DNA of 57,673 nucleotides. Origin: an uncultured Oscillospiraceae bacterium. GTDB lineage: Bacteria; Bacillota; Clostridia; Oscillospirales; Oscillospiraceae. This document shows, piece by piece, positions 24,217 to 33,958 of the stretch. Below the pieces are notes generated by a model. It was not told the DNA's origin, searched no databases, and saw only the letters and a program-made list of their open reading frames with translations. The stretch covers positions 1-57,673 of the forward strand of contig CANQXK010000014.1 in NCBI GenBank assembly GCA_947627715.1, given 5' to 3'. The translations under genes were made by a program, and so were the position numbers. The stretch's first letter is position 1. Each line of letters starts with the position of its first letter.

Positions 24217-24657
24217 ATGAAAAAGTTTTTTAAGGAATTCCGGGAGTTTATAAACAAGGGCAACGTGCTGGGCCTGGCCGTTGGCGTTATCATCGGCGGC
24301 GCGTTCAGCACCATCACCACGAGCCTCACCAACGACGTGATCATGCCCATCGTGTCCATCTTCTTAGGGGGCGTGGACTTCTCCTCCATGACGCTGAAGC
24401 TCCCCACCTTCTACAAGGTGGCGGCGGACGCCGCGCCCAACACCCTCAATTACGGCAACTTCATCTCCGCCGTCATCAACTTTATCATCCTGGCCCTGGT
24501 GGTGTTCTGCATCATGAAGGCCTTCAATACCGCCGCCGACAAGGCCAGGAAGAAAAAAGAGGAGACGCCCCCCGCGCCTCCCGCTCCCCCCGCGCCCAGC
24601 GCCGAGGAGAAGCTTCTCACCGAGATCCGCGACCTTATGAAGGCGCAGCAGAAATAA
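24217..24657 (+). CDS. mscL: large-conductance mechanosensitive channel
   Basis: This homopentameric channel opens under membrane tension to release solutes in osmotic downshock. It has 146 residues. The N-terminal amphipathic helix KKFFKEFREFINKGNVL is followed by TM1 (VLGLAVGVIIGGAFSTI), an extracellular loop, TM2 (FISAVINFIILALVVFCIM) and a cytoplasmic helix after a Pro-rich linker. All are in the family order. It lies just upstream of rsmG, which starts one base after its stop. Confidence 0.96.
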   Translation: MKKFFKEFREFINKGNVLGLAVGVIIGGAFSTITTSLTNDVIMPIVSIFLGGVDFSSMTLKLPTFYKVAADAAPNTLNYGNFISAVINFIILALVVFCIMKAFNTAADKARKKKEETPPAPPAPPAPSAEEKLLTEIRDLMKAQQK

Positions 24658-24658
24658 G

Positions 24659-25366
24659 ATGCTGGAGGACATCCTTGCCGGGGGCGCCAGCGCCCTCGGC
24701 ATCCGCCTGCCCGACGGGGCGCTGAGACGCTACAGGCAGTACCTGGACGCCCTGCTCTCGGCAAACGAGGCGTTCAACCTGACGGCCATAGAGGACGAGG
24801 ACCGGGCGGCGCGCCTGCACTTTCTGGACGCGCTGGGGCTGGCCTCCCGCTTCGACCTGAGCGGGAAGTCCGTCATAGACGTGGGCGCGGGCGGGGGGAT
24901 CCCCGGCCTTGCGCTGAAGATCGCGGCGCCGGACATGGAGCTGACGCTTTTAGACGCCGCCGCCAAGAAGGTGGACTTCCTCTCCCGGACCGCCAAGGCC
25001 CTGGAGCTTTCCGCCCACTGCGTCTGGGGCAGGGCGGAGGAGCTGGGCCGGGAGCCGGCGTACCGGGAGCGGTACGACGCGGCGGTGTCCCGCGCCGTGG
25101 CAAGGCTCAACGCCCTGGCGGAGCTTTGTATGCCCTTCGTCCGGGTGGGCGGCCACTTTTTAGCCATGAAGGCCGCGGACTCGGACCAGGAGATGGAGGA
25201 GGCCCGCCCCGCCATCGAAAAGCTGGGCGGCAGGCTTGCGGACGTGCGGGAGTACACCATTCCGGGGACGGACATCCTCCGCCGGGTGGCGGTGATCGAG
25301 AAAACCGCCCCCACCCCCGAACGCTATCCCCGCCGCTGGGCGGCGATCCAGAAGCGTGCGCTGTGA
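24659..25366 (+). CDS. rsmG: 16S rRNA (guanine-N7) methyltransferase
   Basis: This enzyme methylates N7 of G527 in 16S rRNA. It has 235 residues. The SAM-binding motif is VIDVGAGGGIPGLALKI (about 78-94), with the family region FNLTAIEDEDRAARLHFLDAL before it and AVSRAVARLNAL after it. In many Firmicutes rsmG sits with parAB near the origin. Here it is about 3.7 kb from parB. Loss of this enzyme is a known route to low-level streptomycin resistance. Confidence 0.95.
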   Translation: MLEDILAGGASALGIRLPDGALRRYRQYLDALLSANEAFNLTAIEDEDRAARLHFLDALGLASRFDLSGKSVIDVGAGGGIPGLALKIAAPDMELTLLDAAAKKVDFLSRTAKALELSAHCVWGRAEELGREPAYRERYDAAVSRAVARLNALAELCMPFVRVGGHFLAMKAADSDQEMEEARPAIEKLGGRLADVREYTIPGTDILRRVAVIEKTAPTPERYPRRWAAIQKRAL

Positions 25367-25381
25367 GGTGGAAAAGCGGAC

Positions 25382-25819
25382 ATGGGAGATTGGAAACGGA
25401 TAGAGACGCAAAACGACATCAATGAGCTGATGGGGCATATGGGCGGATTCCACGACTCCTGCCTTGTGTCTGCTGACTTTAAAACGGGAAAATACGTGGA
25501 CGCATCCGGGGCGATGTTCTTAAGTTACGTGCCGGAGACATATATGCTGACCCTGACCGTCCACAACCAGTGGACGAAAAAGCCGCTGGAGCTGCGATTT
25601 ACCGGCGTGTACAAGGTGAACCTGACGGGCTTTAACCAGCGGGACGACGGGATCATCTACGACGCCCACCTGGCCTTCCATGAGGACGTGCCCCAGGCGC
25701 CCGGAAAGAGGCTCATCGTCTGGGCCGACTGGGAGGATTTCTCGCCGGGAGAGACCGACATGGACGGCCTGACCAGCTTCGTCTACGCCGAGAGCCTTAC
25801 CTGGCGGGAGACGGAATAA
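25382..25819 (+). CDS. conserved-looking hypothetical protein, 145 aa
   Basis: Not recognised. A soluble 145-residue protein with no signal or membrane segment. It has a possible signature GGFHDSCLVSADF near residue 22-34 and a predicted mostly beta character (alternating hydrophobic stretches such as YMLTLTVHNQW and KRLIVWADWEDFSP). The start is 15 bases after rsmG. Codon use matches its neighbours, which argues for a native gene. The FHDS feature recalls families of small immunity-like or DUF proteins in Firmicutes, but this is only a resemblance. Confidence 0.7.
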   Translation: MGDWKRIETQNDINELMGHMGGFHDSCLVSADFKTGKYVDASGAMFLSYVPETYMLTLTVHNQWTKKPLELRFTGVYKVNLTGFNQRDDGIIYDAHLAFHEDVPQAPGKRLIVWADWEDFSPGETDMDGLTSFVYAESLTWRETE

Positions 25820-25841
25820 TCTCAAAAATACCGTCGAATAC

Positions 25842-25862
25842 CCCCGATGCGGCGCATCGGGG
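25842..25862. repeat. short inverted repeat before mfd
   Basis: Nine-base arms (25842-25850 and 25854-25862) with a three-base spacer lie between the 145-residue gene and mfd. The sequence after it has only three T, so it is at best a weak terminator or a leader structure of mfd. Confidence 0.45.
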
Positions 25863-25892
25863 CCTTTCGGCGTGGAGTGAAAAGGCAAGCAA

Positions 25893-28800
25893 ATGGAAAT
25901 TCTTACTAAATCCATCGTCAACGAGGAGTCCGTCCAGCGTGTTTTGACGGCCATTGAAGGGGGCCGGTGTCCCGCGCTCCTGTCTGGCGCGGGGGCGCTG
26001 CCCCGCGCCCACGCGGCGGCGGCGGTGTACGCCTCCACCGGGCGGCCCATGGTGGCGGTCTGCGCCGACGAGGGGGAGGCCAAGCGGATGGCGGAGGACC
26101 TTCTGGGCTTCACGGGCGTCTCCCCGGCGCTGCTGACGGGGCGGGACTTCGTCTTTTACAACGCCGAGGGCGTGTCCAGGGACGGGGAGCGGGCCAGGAT
26201 CGCCGCCCTCCGGCGGCTCACGGCGGAGGAGCGGGTCATCGCGGTGACCACCCCCGACGCGCTGATGCTCCGCACCATGCCGCCGGACGTGCTGGAGGCG
26301 CTGACCGTGGAGCTGAGACGCGGCGGCGCCGTCGAGCCGGAGGCGCTCATCCGGCGGCTTGTGGAGGCAGGGTATGAGCAGACGAGCCAGGTGGAGGGGG
26401 TGGGCCAGTTTGCCCTGCGGGGCGGGATCCTGGACATCTACTCCCCGGCGGGGGAGCTCCCCGTCCGATGCGAGTTCTGGGGGGACGAGATCGACTCCAT
26501 GGGCACCTTTGACGTGTCCAGCCAGCGGCGCATCGAGAACATCGACGCCTGCCTCATCCTCCCCGCCAGGGAGACGCCGGTGACGGCGGCCAAGGGCGGC
26601 ACGGAGGGGCTGGCCGGGCGCATGGACGCCTTCGGCAAGCGGCTCATGAAGAAAAAGAGCGTCAAACGGGAGCTTTTGGAGAACGTGCTGGCGGACCTCA
26701 ACCGGGTGAAGGACGGGCGGGGGCTTCCGGCGTCCGACCGCTATCTGGACCTGCTGTACGAGCCGGCCACGGCCCTGGACTACATCCCCCAGGACGCGGT
26801 GGTGGTGATGTGCGAGCCGTCGCGCCTCTCCGAGCGGGCGAAAAACTTCACCTGGCAGCTGGGGCAGGACCTGACGAGCCTCAAGGAGGGCAACGTCACC
26901 GACGGCGGCCCGGAGCGGTTCATCGAGGCGTGGGAGTCGGTGACGGAGCGGCTTTCGGATTTCCCGGTGGTGATGATGGCCTCCTTCACCGCCTCCCAGT
27001 ACCCCCTGCGGCCCAGGACGCTGGCGGCCCTCACCGCCAAGCAGCTGCCCAGCTACGGCGGGAGCCTGGAGACGGCGGCCAGCGACATCGCCCACTACAA
27101 AAAGACGGGCTACCGCGTGGTGGTGCTCACCCGCGACAAGCGCCGGGGGGAGATCCTCCACGACTTTTTGGAGAAGAAGGGCGTGGCCTCCGCCTACGAC
27201 TTCGCCCTTGAGGCCCTGCCGGAGAAGGGCCGGTGCGCCATCGCCGTGGGGGCGCTGAGCGCGGGGCTTGAGTACCCCGGCATGAAGCTGGCGGTCATCA
27301 CCGAAGGACAGCTCAGCCAGGGCCTCTTCCGGCGGAGAGCGAAAAAGAAGCTCCCGGCGGGGCGGCAGAAGCTGGACAGCTTCACCGACCTCTCCCCCGG
27401 AGATCTGGTGGTACACGAGGCCTACGGCATCGGGCGCTTTGCCGGGATGGTGAAGCGCGAGGTGGACGGGGCCATGAAGGACTACATCAAGATCGCCTAC
27501 GCCGGCACGGACAGCCTCTACATCCCGGCCACGCAGCTGGATATGGTGTCCAAGTACATCGGGGCGGGGGAGGACGCGCCGGTGAAGCTTTCCAAGCTGG
27601 GCGGCACGGACTGGGCGCGGGCCAAGACCAAGGCCCGCGCGGCGGTGAAGGACCTGGCGGACGGCCTCCTGGCCCTGCAGGCCGAGCGGCAGAAGGCGAC
27701 GGGCTACGCCTTCTCCCCGGACACCCCCTGGCAGCGGGAGTTTGAGGACAACTTCGAGTATCAGGAGACGGACGACCAGCTCCGGGCCATCCGGGAGATC
27801 AAGGCGGATATGGAAAACCCCGTGCCCATGGACAGGCTTCTGTGCGGGGACGTGGGCTACGGCAAGACCGAGGTGGCCCTCCGGGCCGTGATGAAGTGCG
27901 TCATGGACGGAAAACAGGCGGCCATCCTGGTGCCCACCACGGTGCTGGCCCAGCAGCACTACCAGACGGCGGCCCGGCGCTTTGACGGCTTCCCCGTGAG
28001 CATCGAGGTCCTGAGCCGCTTCCGCTCCCCCTCCCAGACGAAAAAGGCCCTTCAGGGGCTGGAGGACGGGACGGTGGACATCGTCATCGGCACCCACAAG
28101 CTTTTGCAGAAGGACGTGCGTTTTAAAAAGCTGGGCCTTCTGGTGGTGGACGAGGAACAGCGGTTCGGCGTCCAGCACAAGGAGCGGCTCAAGGAGCTTT
28201 CGCGGAAGGTGGACGTGCTGACCCTGTCGGCCACGCCCATCCCCCGGACTCTCAACATGGCCCTCTCCGGCGTGCGGGATATGTCCACCATCGAGGAGCC
28301 GCCCTCCGACCGGCAGCCGGTGCAGACCTACGTGATGGAGCACGACTGGGGGGTGCTGGCGGACGCCATGCGCCGGGAGGTCAGCCGGGGCGGGCAGGTG
28401 TACTACCTCCACAACCGGGTGGACAACATCGAGCGCACCGCCATGAAGATCCGGGAGCTTGTGGAGGGCGTCAACATCGCCGTGGCCCACGGGAAGATGG
28501 ACGAGGAACAGCTTGGCTCCGTGATGGAGGCCATGCAGGCGGGGGAGATCCAGATCTTAGTCTGCACCACCATCATCGAGACGGGCATTGACATCCCCAA
28601 CGTCAACACCCTCATCATCGAGGACGCGGACAAGATGGGCCTGGCGCAGCTCCATCAGATACGCGGGCGCGTGGGCCGGTCCTCCCGGCGGGCCTTCGCG
28701 TACTTCACCTTCCGGCGGGACAAGGTCCTCACCGAGGTGGCGGAAAAGCGCCTTTCCGCCATCCGGGAGTTTGCGGAGTTCAATTCGGGCTTCAAGATCG

Positions 28801-29384
28801 CCATGCGGGACCTGGAGATCCGGGGCGCGGGGAACCTTCTGGGGGCGGAGCAGTCCGGCCACATGATGAGCGTGGGGTACGATATGTACCTGAAGCTCTT
28901 GGAGGAGGCCGTCCACCAGGAGAAGGGCGAGAAGGTCCCCGAAAAGCCGGAGTGCGCGGCGGACCTGGCGGTGTCCGCCAACATCCCGGAGTCCTACGTC
29001 CAGAACGCCGAACAGCGCATGGACCTCTATCGGCGCATCGCCCACATCCGCTCGGAGGAGGACGCGGACGACATGACCGACGAGCTTATCGACCGCTTCG
29101 GCGACCCGCCCCCGGAGGTCAACTCCCTCATCCACATCGCCCTTCTGCGGGGCGAGGCGGCGGACACGGGCATCTCGGAGATCGCCCAGAAGCAGGGCCG
29201 GCTCATCTTCTCCATTCGGGAGTTTGAGATGGACCGGGTCAGCAGGCTCTACGCCCTGCCCTTCTACAAGGGGCGGATCAAGATCGAGGCCGGGCTGAAG
29301 CCGGCCATCTCCCTGAAGCTCCGGGAGGGCGAGCGGCCCCTGGGGGCGGCGGTGACCTTCGTCCGGGACTACAAAAGCGCCTGA
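25893..29384 (+). CDS. mfd: transcription-repair coupling factor
   Basis: This ATP-dependent translocase removes stalled RNA polymerase and recruits UvrA to the lesion. It has 1163 residues, the usual length. Order: UvrB-like domains 1-2 at the N-terminus (LLSGAGALPRAHAAAA region), the RNA polymerase-interacting CarD-like domain at about 500 (LSPGDLVVHEAYGIGRF), then the RecG-like helicase with Walker A GDVGYGKTEVALRA (about 650), the DEEQRFGV motif II, SATPIPRTLNMALSGVRDMS and GRVGRSSRRAFAYF, and the C-terminal regulatory domain (from about 1000). It appears to be followed by a terminator. Confidence 0.97.
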   Translation: MEILTKSIVNEESVQRVLTAIEGGRCPALLSGAGALPRAHAAAAVYASTGRPMVAVCADEGEAKRMAEDLLGFTGVSPALLTGRDFVFYNAEGVSRDGERARIAALRRLTAEERVIAVTTPDALMLRTMPPDVLEALTVELRRGGAVEPEALIRRLVEAGYEQTSQVEGVGQFALRGGILDIYSPAGELPVRCEFWGDEIDSMGTFDVSSQRRIENIDACLILPARETPVTAAKGGTEGLAGRMDAFGKRLMKKKSVKRELLENVLADLNRVKDGRGLPASDRYLDLLYEPATALDYIPQDAVVVMCEPSRLSERAKNFTWQLGQDLTSLKEGNVTDGGPERFIEAWESVTERLSDFPVVMMASFTASQYPLRPRTLAALTAKQLPSYGGSLETAASDIAHYKKTGYRVVVLTRDKRRGEILHDFLEKKGVASAYDFALEALPEKGRCAIAVGALSAGLEYPGMKLAVITEGQLSQGLFRRRAKKKLPAGRQKLDSFTDLSPGDLVVHEAYGIGRFAGMVKREVDGAMKDYIKIAYAGTDSLYIPATQLDMVSKYIGAGEDAPVKLSKLGGTDWARAKTKARAAVKDLADGLLALQAERQKATGYAFSPDTPWQREFEDNFEYQETDDQLRAIREIKADMENPVPMDRLLCGDVGYGKTEVALRAVMKCVMDGKQAAILVPTTVLAQQHYQTAARRFDGFPVSIEVLSRFRSPSQTKKALQGLEDGTVDIVIGTHKLLQKDVRFKKLGLLVVDEEQRFGVQHKERLKELSRKVDVLTLSATPIPRTLNMALSGVRDMSTIEEPPSDRQPVQTYVMEHDWGVLADAMRREVSRGGQVYYLHNRVDNIERTAMKIRELVEGVNIAVAHGKMDEEQLGSVMEAMQAGEIQILVCTTIIETGIDIPNVNTLIIEDADKMGLAQLHQIRGRVGRSSRRAFAYFTFRRDKVLTEVAEKRLSAIREFAEFNSGFKIAMRDLEIRGAGNLLGAEQSGHMMSVGYDMYLKLLEEAVHQEKGEKVPEKPECAADLAVSANIPESYVQNAEQRMDLYRRIAHIRSEEDADDMTDELIDRFGDPPPEVNSLIHIALLRGEAADTGISEIAQKQGRLIFSIREFEMDRVSRLYALPFYKGRIKIEAGLKPAISLKLREGERPLGAAVTFVRDYKSA

Positions 29385-29391
29385 GAGGGCG

Positions 29392-29430
29392 AAAATCCCC
29401 TGCGGCCATGGCGGCGGCAGGGGATTTTTT
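29392..29430 (+). terminator. mfd terminator
   Basis: An approximately 11-bp stem (AATCCCCTGC with its complement) just after the mfd stop is followed by six T. The reverse orientation is A-rich too, so it may also end the convergent acetyltransferase transcript. Confidence 0.85.
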
Positions 29431-29452
29431 ATGGTCCGGCGCGGGGGATCGT

Positions 29453-30022
29453 TTATTTTTCGGACACGCGCGGCTCCATCTGGCGCGGGGCGGCGGGGTT
29501 AAAGAGAATGGTCTCTATGGCGGTGGCGCGCCCGCCGCCGGGGAGGGTCACCGGGCTTTGCGAAAAGGGGGTGAAGCCCAGCTTCTCGTGGAGGGCGCGG
29601 GAGGGGACGTTGAAGTCGAAGTACCCGGAGCTTATATAATCGACGCCCCGGTGGTTGAAGAGGTAGTCGATGGTGGCGGACAGCGCCTCCCGGGCGATGC
29701 CCTGCCGCCAGTGCTCCTTGGCCACGCAGAAGCTCAGCTCCCGGCCCGTCAGGCCCTGAAGCTCCGGCTCGCCGGAGACGGAGGGGAAGTTGTACACCAG
29801 CAGGTGGCCCACGCAGCGGCCCTCCTCCCGCAGGACGATGGCGTAAAACCGCTTCTCGTGGGTCATCAGCCACGCAAAGGCCTCCCTGGCGTCCTCCGGC
29901 GTGGCGTACGCCTCCGTGCCGCGCATACGGCAGCTCTCGGCGTCCGTGGCGTACAGAAGCCAGTCCTGAAAGTCCCCGTCCGTCATGCGCCGGACGGTCA
30001 GGCGGCGCGTCTCCAGATACAT
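29453..30022 (-). CDS. GNAT-family N-acetyltransferase
   Basis: An acetyl-CoA-dependent acetyltransferase of the RimJ/RimL-like group, of unknown substrate, 189 residues from the chosen start. It begins YLETRRLTVRRMTDGDFQDW, the typical opening strand and helix. The acetyl-CoA site is QGIAREALSATIDYLF, and the ending includes ALHEKLGFTPFSQ. I chose ATG 30022 because a GGAGAGGGGGG ribosome site precedes it and homologues start there; three upstream in-frame starts exist. It is oriented against the flanking plus-strand genes. Confidence 0.85.
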   Translation of the reverse strand: MYLETRRLTVRRMTDGDFQDWLLYATDAESCRMRGTEAYATPEDAREAFAWLMTHEKRFYAIVLREEGRCVGHLLVYNFPSVSGEPELQGLTGRELSFCVAKEHWRQGIAREALSATIDYLFNHRGVDYISSGYFDFNVPSRALHEKLGFTPFSQSPVTLPGGGRATAIETILFNPAAPRQMEPRVSEK

Positions 30023-30191
30023 CGCTCTCCCCCCTCTCCATTCTTTCATATTTCGCATTATTTTATCATTTACCGCGAGGCGTGTCAATGGAGCGGGGGC
30101 GGTTTTATGAAAAATTTACAAAATTATTTGTTTCCCCATCCGGCAAAAATACTCCTGACAAAACGCTTTAAGGCAAAGGTGGTGTCCAACC

Positions 30192-31694
30192 ATGACGAGA
30201 GGGAGAGGCGCGCCGGCCGCGCCGGAGATCGCGTCGGACGCGGCGGTGTCGGTGGCGGCGCTGGAGGAGGTATACCGGGACTGCTACGACTTTGAGTCGC
30301 GGGAGGTCCACATCGGCGGGGACGTCCGGCGCAAGGCAAGGCTTTGCTTCATCGACGGGCTGGTCTCCGGTTCCGATGTGGCGGAGCAGGTGATAAAGCC
30401 CCTGACGGACCCGGAGCGGTTCGGGGCGGTGACGGACGCGAAGAGCGTCATCGCCATGCTCCTGGGCGGGTCGGTGTACGTCTACACCGCCAAGAGCCGG
30501 ACGAAGTTAGGGGAGCTGGCGGAGGACCTGCTCAACGGCTTCTGCGCCCTCATTTTCGACGCGGAGCGCACGGCGGTGACCTTCGAGGTCAAGAGCCAGC
30601 AGCGCCGGAGCGTGGAAGCGCCCAAGGAAGAGAAGGTGGTCAAGGGCGCCAAGGACGCCTTTGTGGAGACCATGAAGGTGAACACCACCCTGGTGCGGCG
30701 CAAGCTGCGGAACGCGCATCTGAAGATACGGCAGTATAAGCTGGGGTCCCGCGCGGACACGGCGGCGGCGCTCATCTATATCGAGGGGTTCACAAACGAG
30801 GGAATCGTGGCCGAGGCGGAGCGGCGGCTCTCCGGGATCCGAACGGAGGGGGCGCTCACCTCGTCGGTGATCGAGGAGAATATCGTGGACAACCCCCGCT
30901 CGCCCTTCCCCCAGGTGATCTCCACGGAGCGGACGGACAAATTCTGCATGAACCTCCTGGAGGGGCGGGTGGGCATCCTGGTGGACGGCCTGCCCCTGGG
31001 GTTTCTGGCCCCTGGGACCTTCTCCCAGTTCATGAAGGTGCCGGAGGACCACTCCGGCCACTTCATCGTGGCCTCCGCCCTGACGCTGCTCCGCTACTTC
31101 TCCGTGGCGCTGACGCTTTTGGCCCCCGCCTTCTATGTGGCGGTGGCCATGTACCACCAGGAGATGATCCCCACAAGGCTCATGCAGTCCATGATCGAGG
31201 CAAAGCAGCAGGTGCCCTTCCCCACGGCGGCGGAGGTCATCATGATGCTCCTGGCCTTCGAGCTTTTGCAGGAGGCGGGGATCCGCCTGCCCAGCCCCAT
31301 CGGGGAGACGGTGAGCATCATCGGCGCGCTGATCGTGGGCCAGTCGGCGGTGGAGGCCAGCGTGGTGTCGCCGGTGGTGGTCGTGGTCATCGCGCTGGCG
31401 GGCATCGCCGGGTACACCATGCCCAATCAGGACATGGGGTCGGCCCTGCGGCTGTGCCGGTTTTTCCTGGTGCTGGCGGCCATCGGCTTCGGTATGTTCG
31501 GCGTCGCCCTGGGGTGCGCCCTGCTGCTCTACCACCTCTCCGGCCTTGAGAGCTTCGGCGTGCCCTACATGACCCCCTTCGCCGGGAGCGAGGGGCGGCA
31601 CCTGTCGCGGGCGCTTTTGCGGCACAGCATGACGGATAAAAAGGACCGGGAGCCGGAGCTGAAGACCGGCGACGGCGGGGAGGCGGGACTGTGA
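30192..31694 (+). CDS. spore germinant receptor subunit A (GerAA type)
   Basis: This inner-membrane subunit of a germinant receptor senses nutrients and triggers spore germination. It has 500 residues. A large N-terminal cytoplasmic region (1-285) contains FIDGLVSGSDV and ERRLSGIRTEGALTSSVIEE. It is followed by TERTDKFCMNLLEGRVGILVDG, the typical GerA motif, and five or so helices (about 300-470). The C-terminus is short and charged. The start follows AAGGTGGTG. It overlaps the next gene by four bases. No clear sigma-G promoter was found upstream. Confidence 0.94.
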   Translation: MTRGRGAPAAPEIASDAAVSVAALEEVYRDCYDFESREVHIGGDVRRKARLCFIDGLVSGSDVAEQVIKPLTDPERFGAVTDAKSVIAMLLGGSVYVYTAKSRTKLGELAEDLLNGFCALIFDAERTAVTFEVKSQQRRSVEAPKEEKVVKGAKDAFVETMKVNTTLVRRKLRNAHLKIRQYKLGSRADTAAALIYIEGFTNEGIVAEAERRLSGIRTEGALTSSVIEENIVDNPRSPFPQVISTERTDKFCMNLLEGRVGILVDGLPLGFLAPGTFSQFMKVPEDHSGHFIVASALTLLRYFSVALTLLAPAFYVAVAMYHQEMIPTRLMQSMIEAKQQVPFPTAAEVIMMLLAFELLQEAGIRLPSPIGETVSIIGALIVGQSAVEASVVSPVVVVVIALAGIAGYTMPNQDMGSALRLCRFFLVLAAIGFGMFGVALGCALLLYHLSGLESFGVPYMTPFAGSEGRHLSRALLRHSMTDKKDREPELKTGDGGEAGL

Positions 31695-32893
31695 AAAAGG
31701 CGGCGCTCCTTGCCCTGGCGCTGAGCCTCGCCCTCACGGGCTGCTCGCCGGGGCTGACGATCTTTTCTAATTACCGGCATCTGGAGATGATCGAGCTTGT
31801 GCGCACCGTGACGGTGGACTCGTCCGAGGACGGAGTCCTGGTGGGCATCTACGGCACCGCCGGGGAGGAGCAGGAGGCGCGGATGTACGAGAAGTCCGGG
31901 CCGTCCATCGGCGTGACCATGAACGAGCTGACCCTCCGCCCCCTGGGGCGGGAGGCCATCCTCTCCCACACCGAAAATATGCTCATCGGCGAGGATCTGG
32001 CCAAAACAAGGCTGGACGAGGTGCTGGACTACGTGGAGCGGTTTTCCGAGATGCGCCTGGACACGGGACTTCTCATCGTCCGGGACGGGACGGCCAGGGA
32101 CCTTGTTTTCGGCCTTGCCGGCGAGGAGACGCCGGCCTCGGACGTGGTGGCGGGCCTCGATCAGAACATCGCCCGGCTGGGCCGGGGGTACGTGTTCTCC
32201 TGCCGGGAGATCGCCGCCTCCCTGGCGCAGAACGGCTGCGCGCTGGTGCAGTGCGTCCGGGGGGAGGAAGAGGAGAAGCTTTTTGAGAAGCGGGGCGATC
32301 TGAACCTGGCCCCGGCGGGGATGGCGGTGATGCGCCCCGACGCCGCCGTGGGCTTCCTTGACGACCGGGAGACGCTGGGGACCATGCTCCTCCTGGGGCG
32401 GTTTCGCTCCTGCAACCTGGACATCCCCGTGGACGACGCGGTGTTCACCGTGTCGGTGGACAAAATAAAGCCGGACATAGAGCCGGTCTTTTCGGAGGAC
32501 GGCCGGCTTTTGCGGGCGGAGATCCGGCTGCGGGCCGAGGCCAACCTTGTGTGCATGGACGGGCTTGCGGACGTGCGGTCCCGCGATGTGCGCCGGCAGG
32601 CGGAAGAGGCCCTCTCCCAGACGCTCAGGAGCGCCTGCGAGGCGGCTGTCCGGCGCGGGCCGGCGCTGGGCCTTGATTTTCTGGACCTGGGCGGCATCCT
32701 CACCCGGCGCGCGCCCCTGGCCATGGAGGACATGGGCCGGCCCTGGGAGGAGGTCTTCCCCACTCTGCCCGTGACAGTGGAGGTGGAAAGCGTCCTCATG
32801 CGCACCTACGACATCATCGACCCGCCGGAGATCGGCGGGAGAGAGGAGGGGACCCCGTGGGAAAAACTGACCGACTCACTGAGAGACAGCTGA
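31691..32893 (+). CDS. spore germinant receptor lipoprotein (GerC type)
   Basis: The lipoprotein subunit of the germinant receptor, 400 residues. A lipoprotein signal peptide ends in LALTGCS, with Cys as the first mature residue. A family N-terminal domain follows, with YRHLEMIELVRTVTVDS. The C-terminal Ger(x)C domain includes QAEEALSQTLRSACEAAVRRG. GTG start overlaps the stop of the A subunit gene (GTGA), and its own end overlaps the B subunit gene by 37 bases. Order is A-C-B rather than A-B-C. Confidence 0.92.
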   Translation: MKKAALLALALSLALTGCSPGLTIFSNYRHLEMIELVRTVTVDSSEDGVLVGIYGTAGEEQEARMYEKSGPSIGVTMNELTLRPLGREAILSHTENMLIGEDLAKTRLDEVLDYVERFSEMRLDTGLLIVRDGTARDLVFGLAGEETPASDVVAGLDQNIARLGRGYVFSCREIAASLAQNGCALVQCVRGEEEEKLFEKRGDLNLAPAGMAVMRPDAAVGFLDDRETLGTMLLLGRFRSCNLDIPVDDAVFTVSVDKIKPDIEPVFSEDGRLLRAEIRLRAEANLVCMDGLADVRSRDVRRQAEEALSQTLRSACEAAVRRGPALGLDFLDLGGILTRRAPLAMEDMGRPWEEVFPTLPVTVEVESVLMRTYDIIDPPEIGGREEGTPWEKLTDSLRDS

Positions 32894-33945
32894 CCGTCCT
32901 CATTTTCGTCAGTCTTCTCTCCCCCATGATCCGTATTCTGCCCACGGCGGCGGTGATGCTGGGGGGACGGGCCTCGTGGCTGTCGGCCCTGGCGGCCCTG
33001 CCCGCCGCGGCGGCGCTGACGGCCCTCCTGCGGGCCTTGACGAAAAACGCCCCGGAGGGGCTGGGGCTTGCAGACATGGCGATCCTGGGGTGGGGTCCGG
33101 CGGCGGGGCGGGCCTTTGCCGCGCTCTGCGCCCTGTGGCTCAGCCTGTACGGCGGGTTTCTGGCCCGGAGCGCGGCGGAACGGCTGCTCTCCACGGTGTA
33201 CCCCAACGGCACCACGCCGGTCTTCATCGTGACGATGCTGGCGGTGTCCATCCTGGCGGCGGCGGGGCTGACCAAGACCCTGGCCCGCACCGCCGAGGTG
33301 CTGATGCCCATTCTCCTGCTGGTGATTTTCGTGGTGCTGGCCTCCGCCGCGCCGGACGTCTCCGGGGAGAACCTTCTGCCGGTGACGTACCGGGACTGGA
33401 AGGACATCCTCTACGGCGCCATCCCCATCTTCAACGTGACGGCGGCCAACGTCTATTTTCTCTTTCTGCGCGGTCACGTCACTATGGCCGGGCCGGGGAG
33501 GCGGCGGGTGTTCCCGTGGCTGGGGCTTTTGCTGCTCATCGCCTTCGCGGTGACGCTGTTCACCCTGGGGACGCTGGGGACGAACCTCTCCATCACCATG
33601 GAGAACGCCTTTTTCATGGTCATCCGCAACATCAAGGTCTTTGGCGTGGTGGAGCGCGTCGAGGCGGTGGTGGTGGCCATCTGGATCGTGACGGACTTCA
33701 TCTTCCTCTCCGCCATCCTCATGATCGCGGCGGAGATCTGGAAAACCGTGACGGGGGCGAAGCGGCGGTCCTTCTTCGTCTGGCCCTGCGCGGCCCTCTC
33801 CGGGGCGGCGGCGTTCCTCATCGCGCGGGACGCCTTCGCGTTTCTCAAGTGGTCGGATTTCATCGTGCCGGCGGTGAACCTCACGTTCACCGTGGCGCTG
33901 ATCCCCCTGGCGCTGGCCTTGGGGAAGCTGAGAAAAAAATACTGA
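32857..33945 (+). CDS. spore germinant receptor permease-like subunit (GerAB)
   Basis: An integral membrane subunit of 362 residues with about ten helices, of the amino acid/polyamine permease-like GerAB family. It is thought to bind the germinant. The opening DRLTERQLTVLIFVSLLSP is typical. GTG start at 32857 follows GAGAGGAGGGG inside the end of the GerC gene, showing translational coupling. The sleB gene begins a few bases after its stop. Confidence 0.93.
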   Translation: MGKTDRLTERQLTVLIFVSLLSPMIRILPTAAVMLGGRASWLSALAALPAAAALTALLRALTKNAPEGLGLADMAILGWGPAAGRAFAALCALWLSLYGGFLARSAAERLLSTVYPNGTTPVFIVTMLAVSILAAAGLTKTLARTAEVLMPILLLVIFVVLASAAPDVSGENLLPVTYRDWKDILYGAIPIFNVTAANVYFLFLRGHVTMAGPGRRRVFPWLGLLLLIAFAVTLFTLGTLGTNLSITMENAFFMVIRNIKVFGVVERVEAVVVAIWIVTDFIFLSAILMIAAEIWKTVTGAKRRSFFVWPCAALSGAAAFLIARDAFAFLKWSDFIVPAVNLTFTVALIPLALALGKLRKKY

Positions 33946-33958
33946 CGGGGTGAGTGAT

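Noticed and set aside
25797-28490. 897-codon minus-strand frame opposite mfd
   Set aside because: Antisense shadow of mfd; low-complexity His/Arg/Pro/Gly content and no recognisable motifs.
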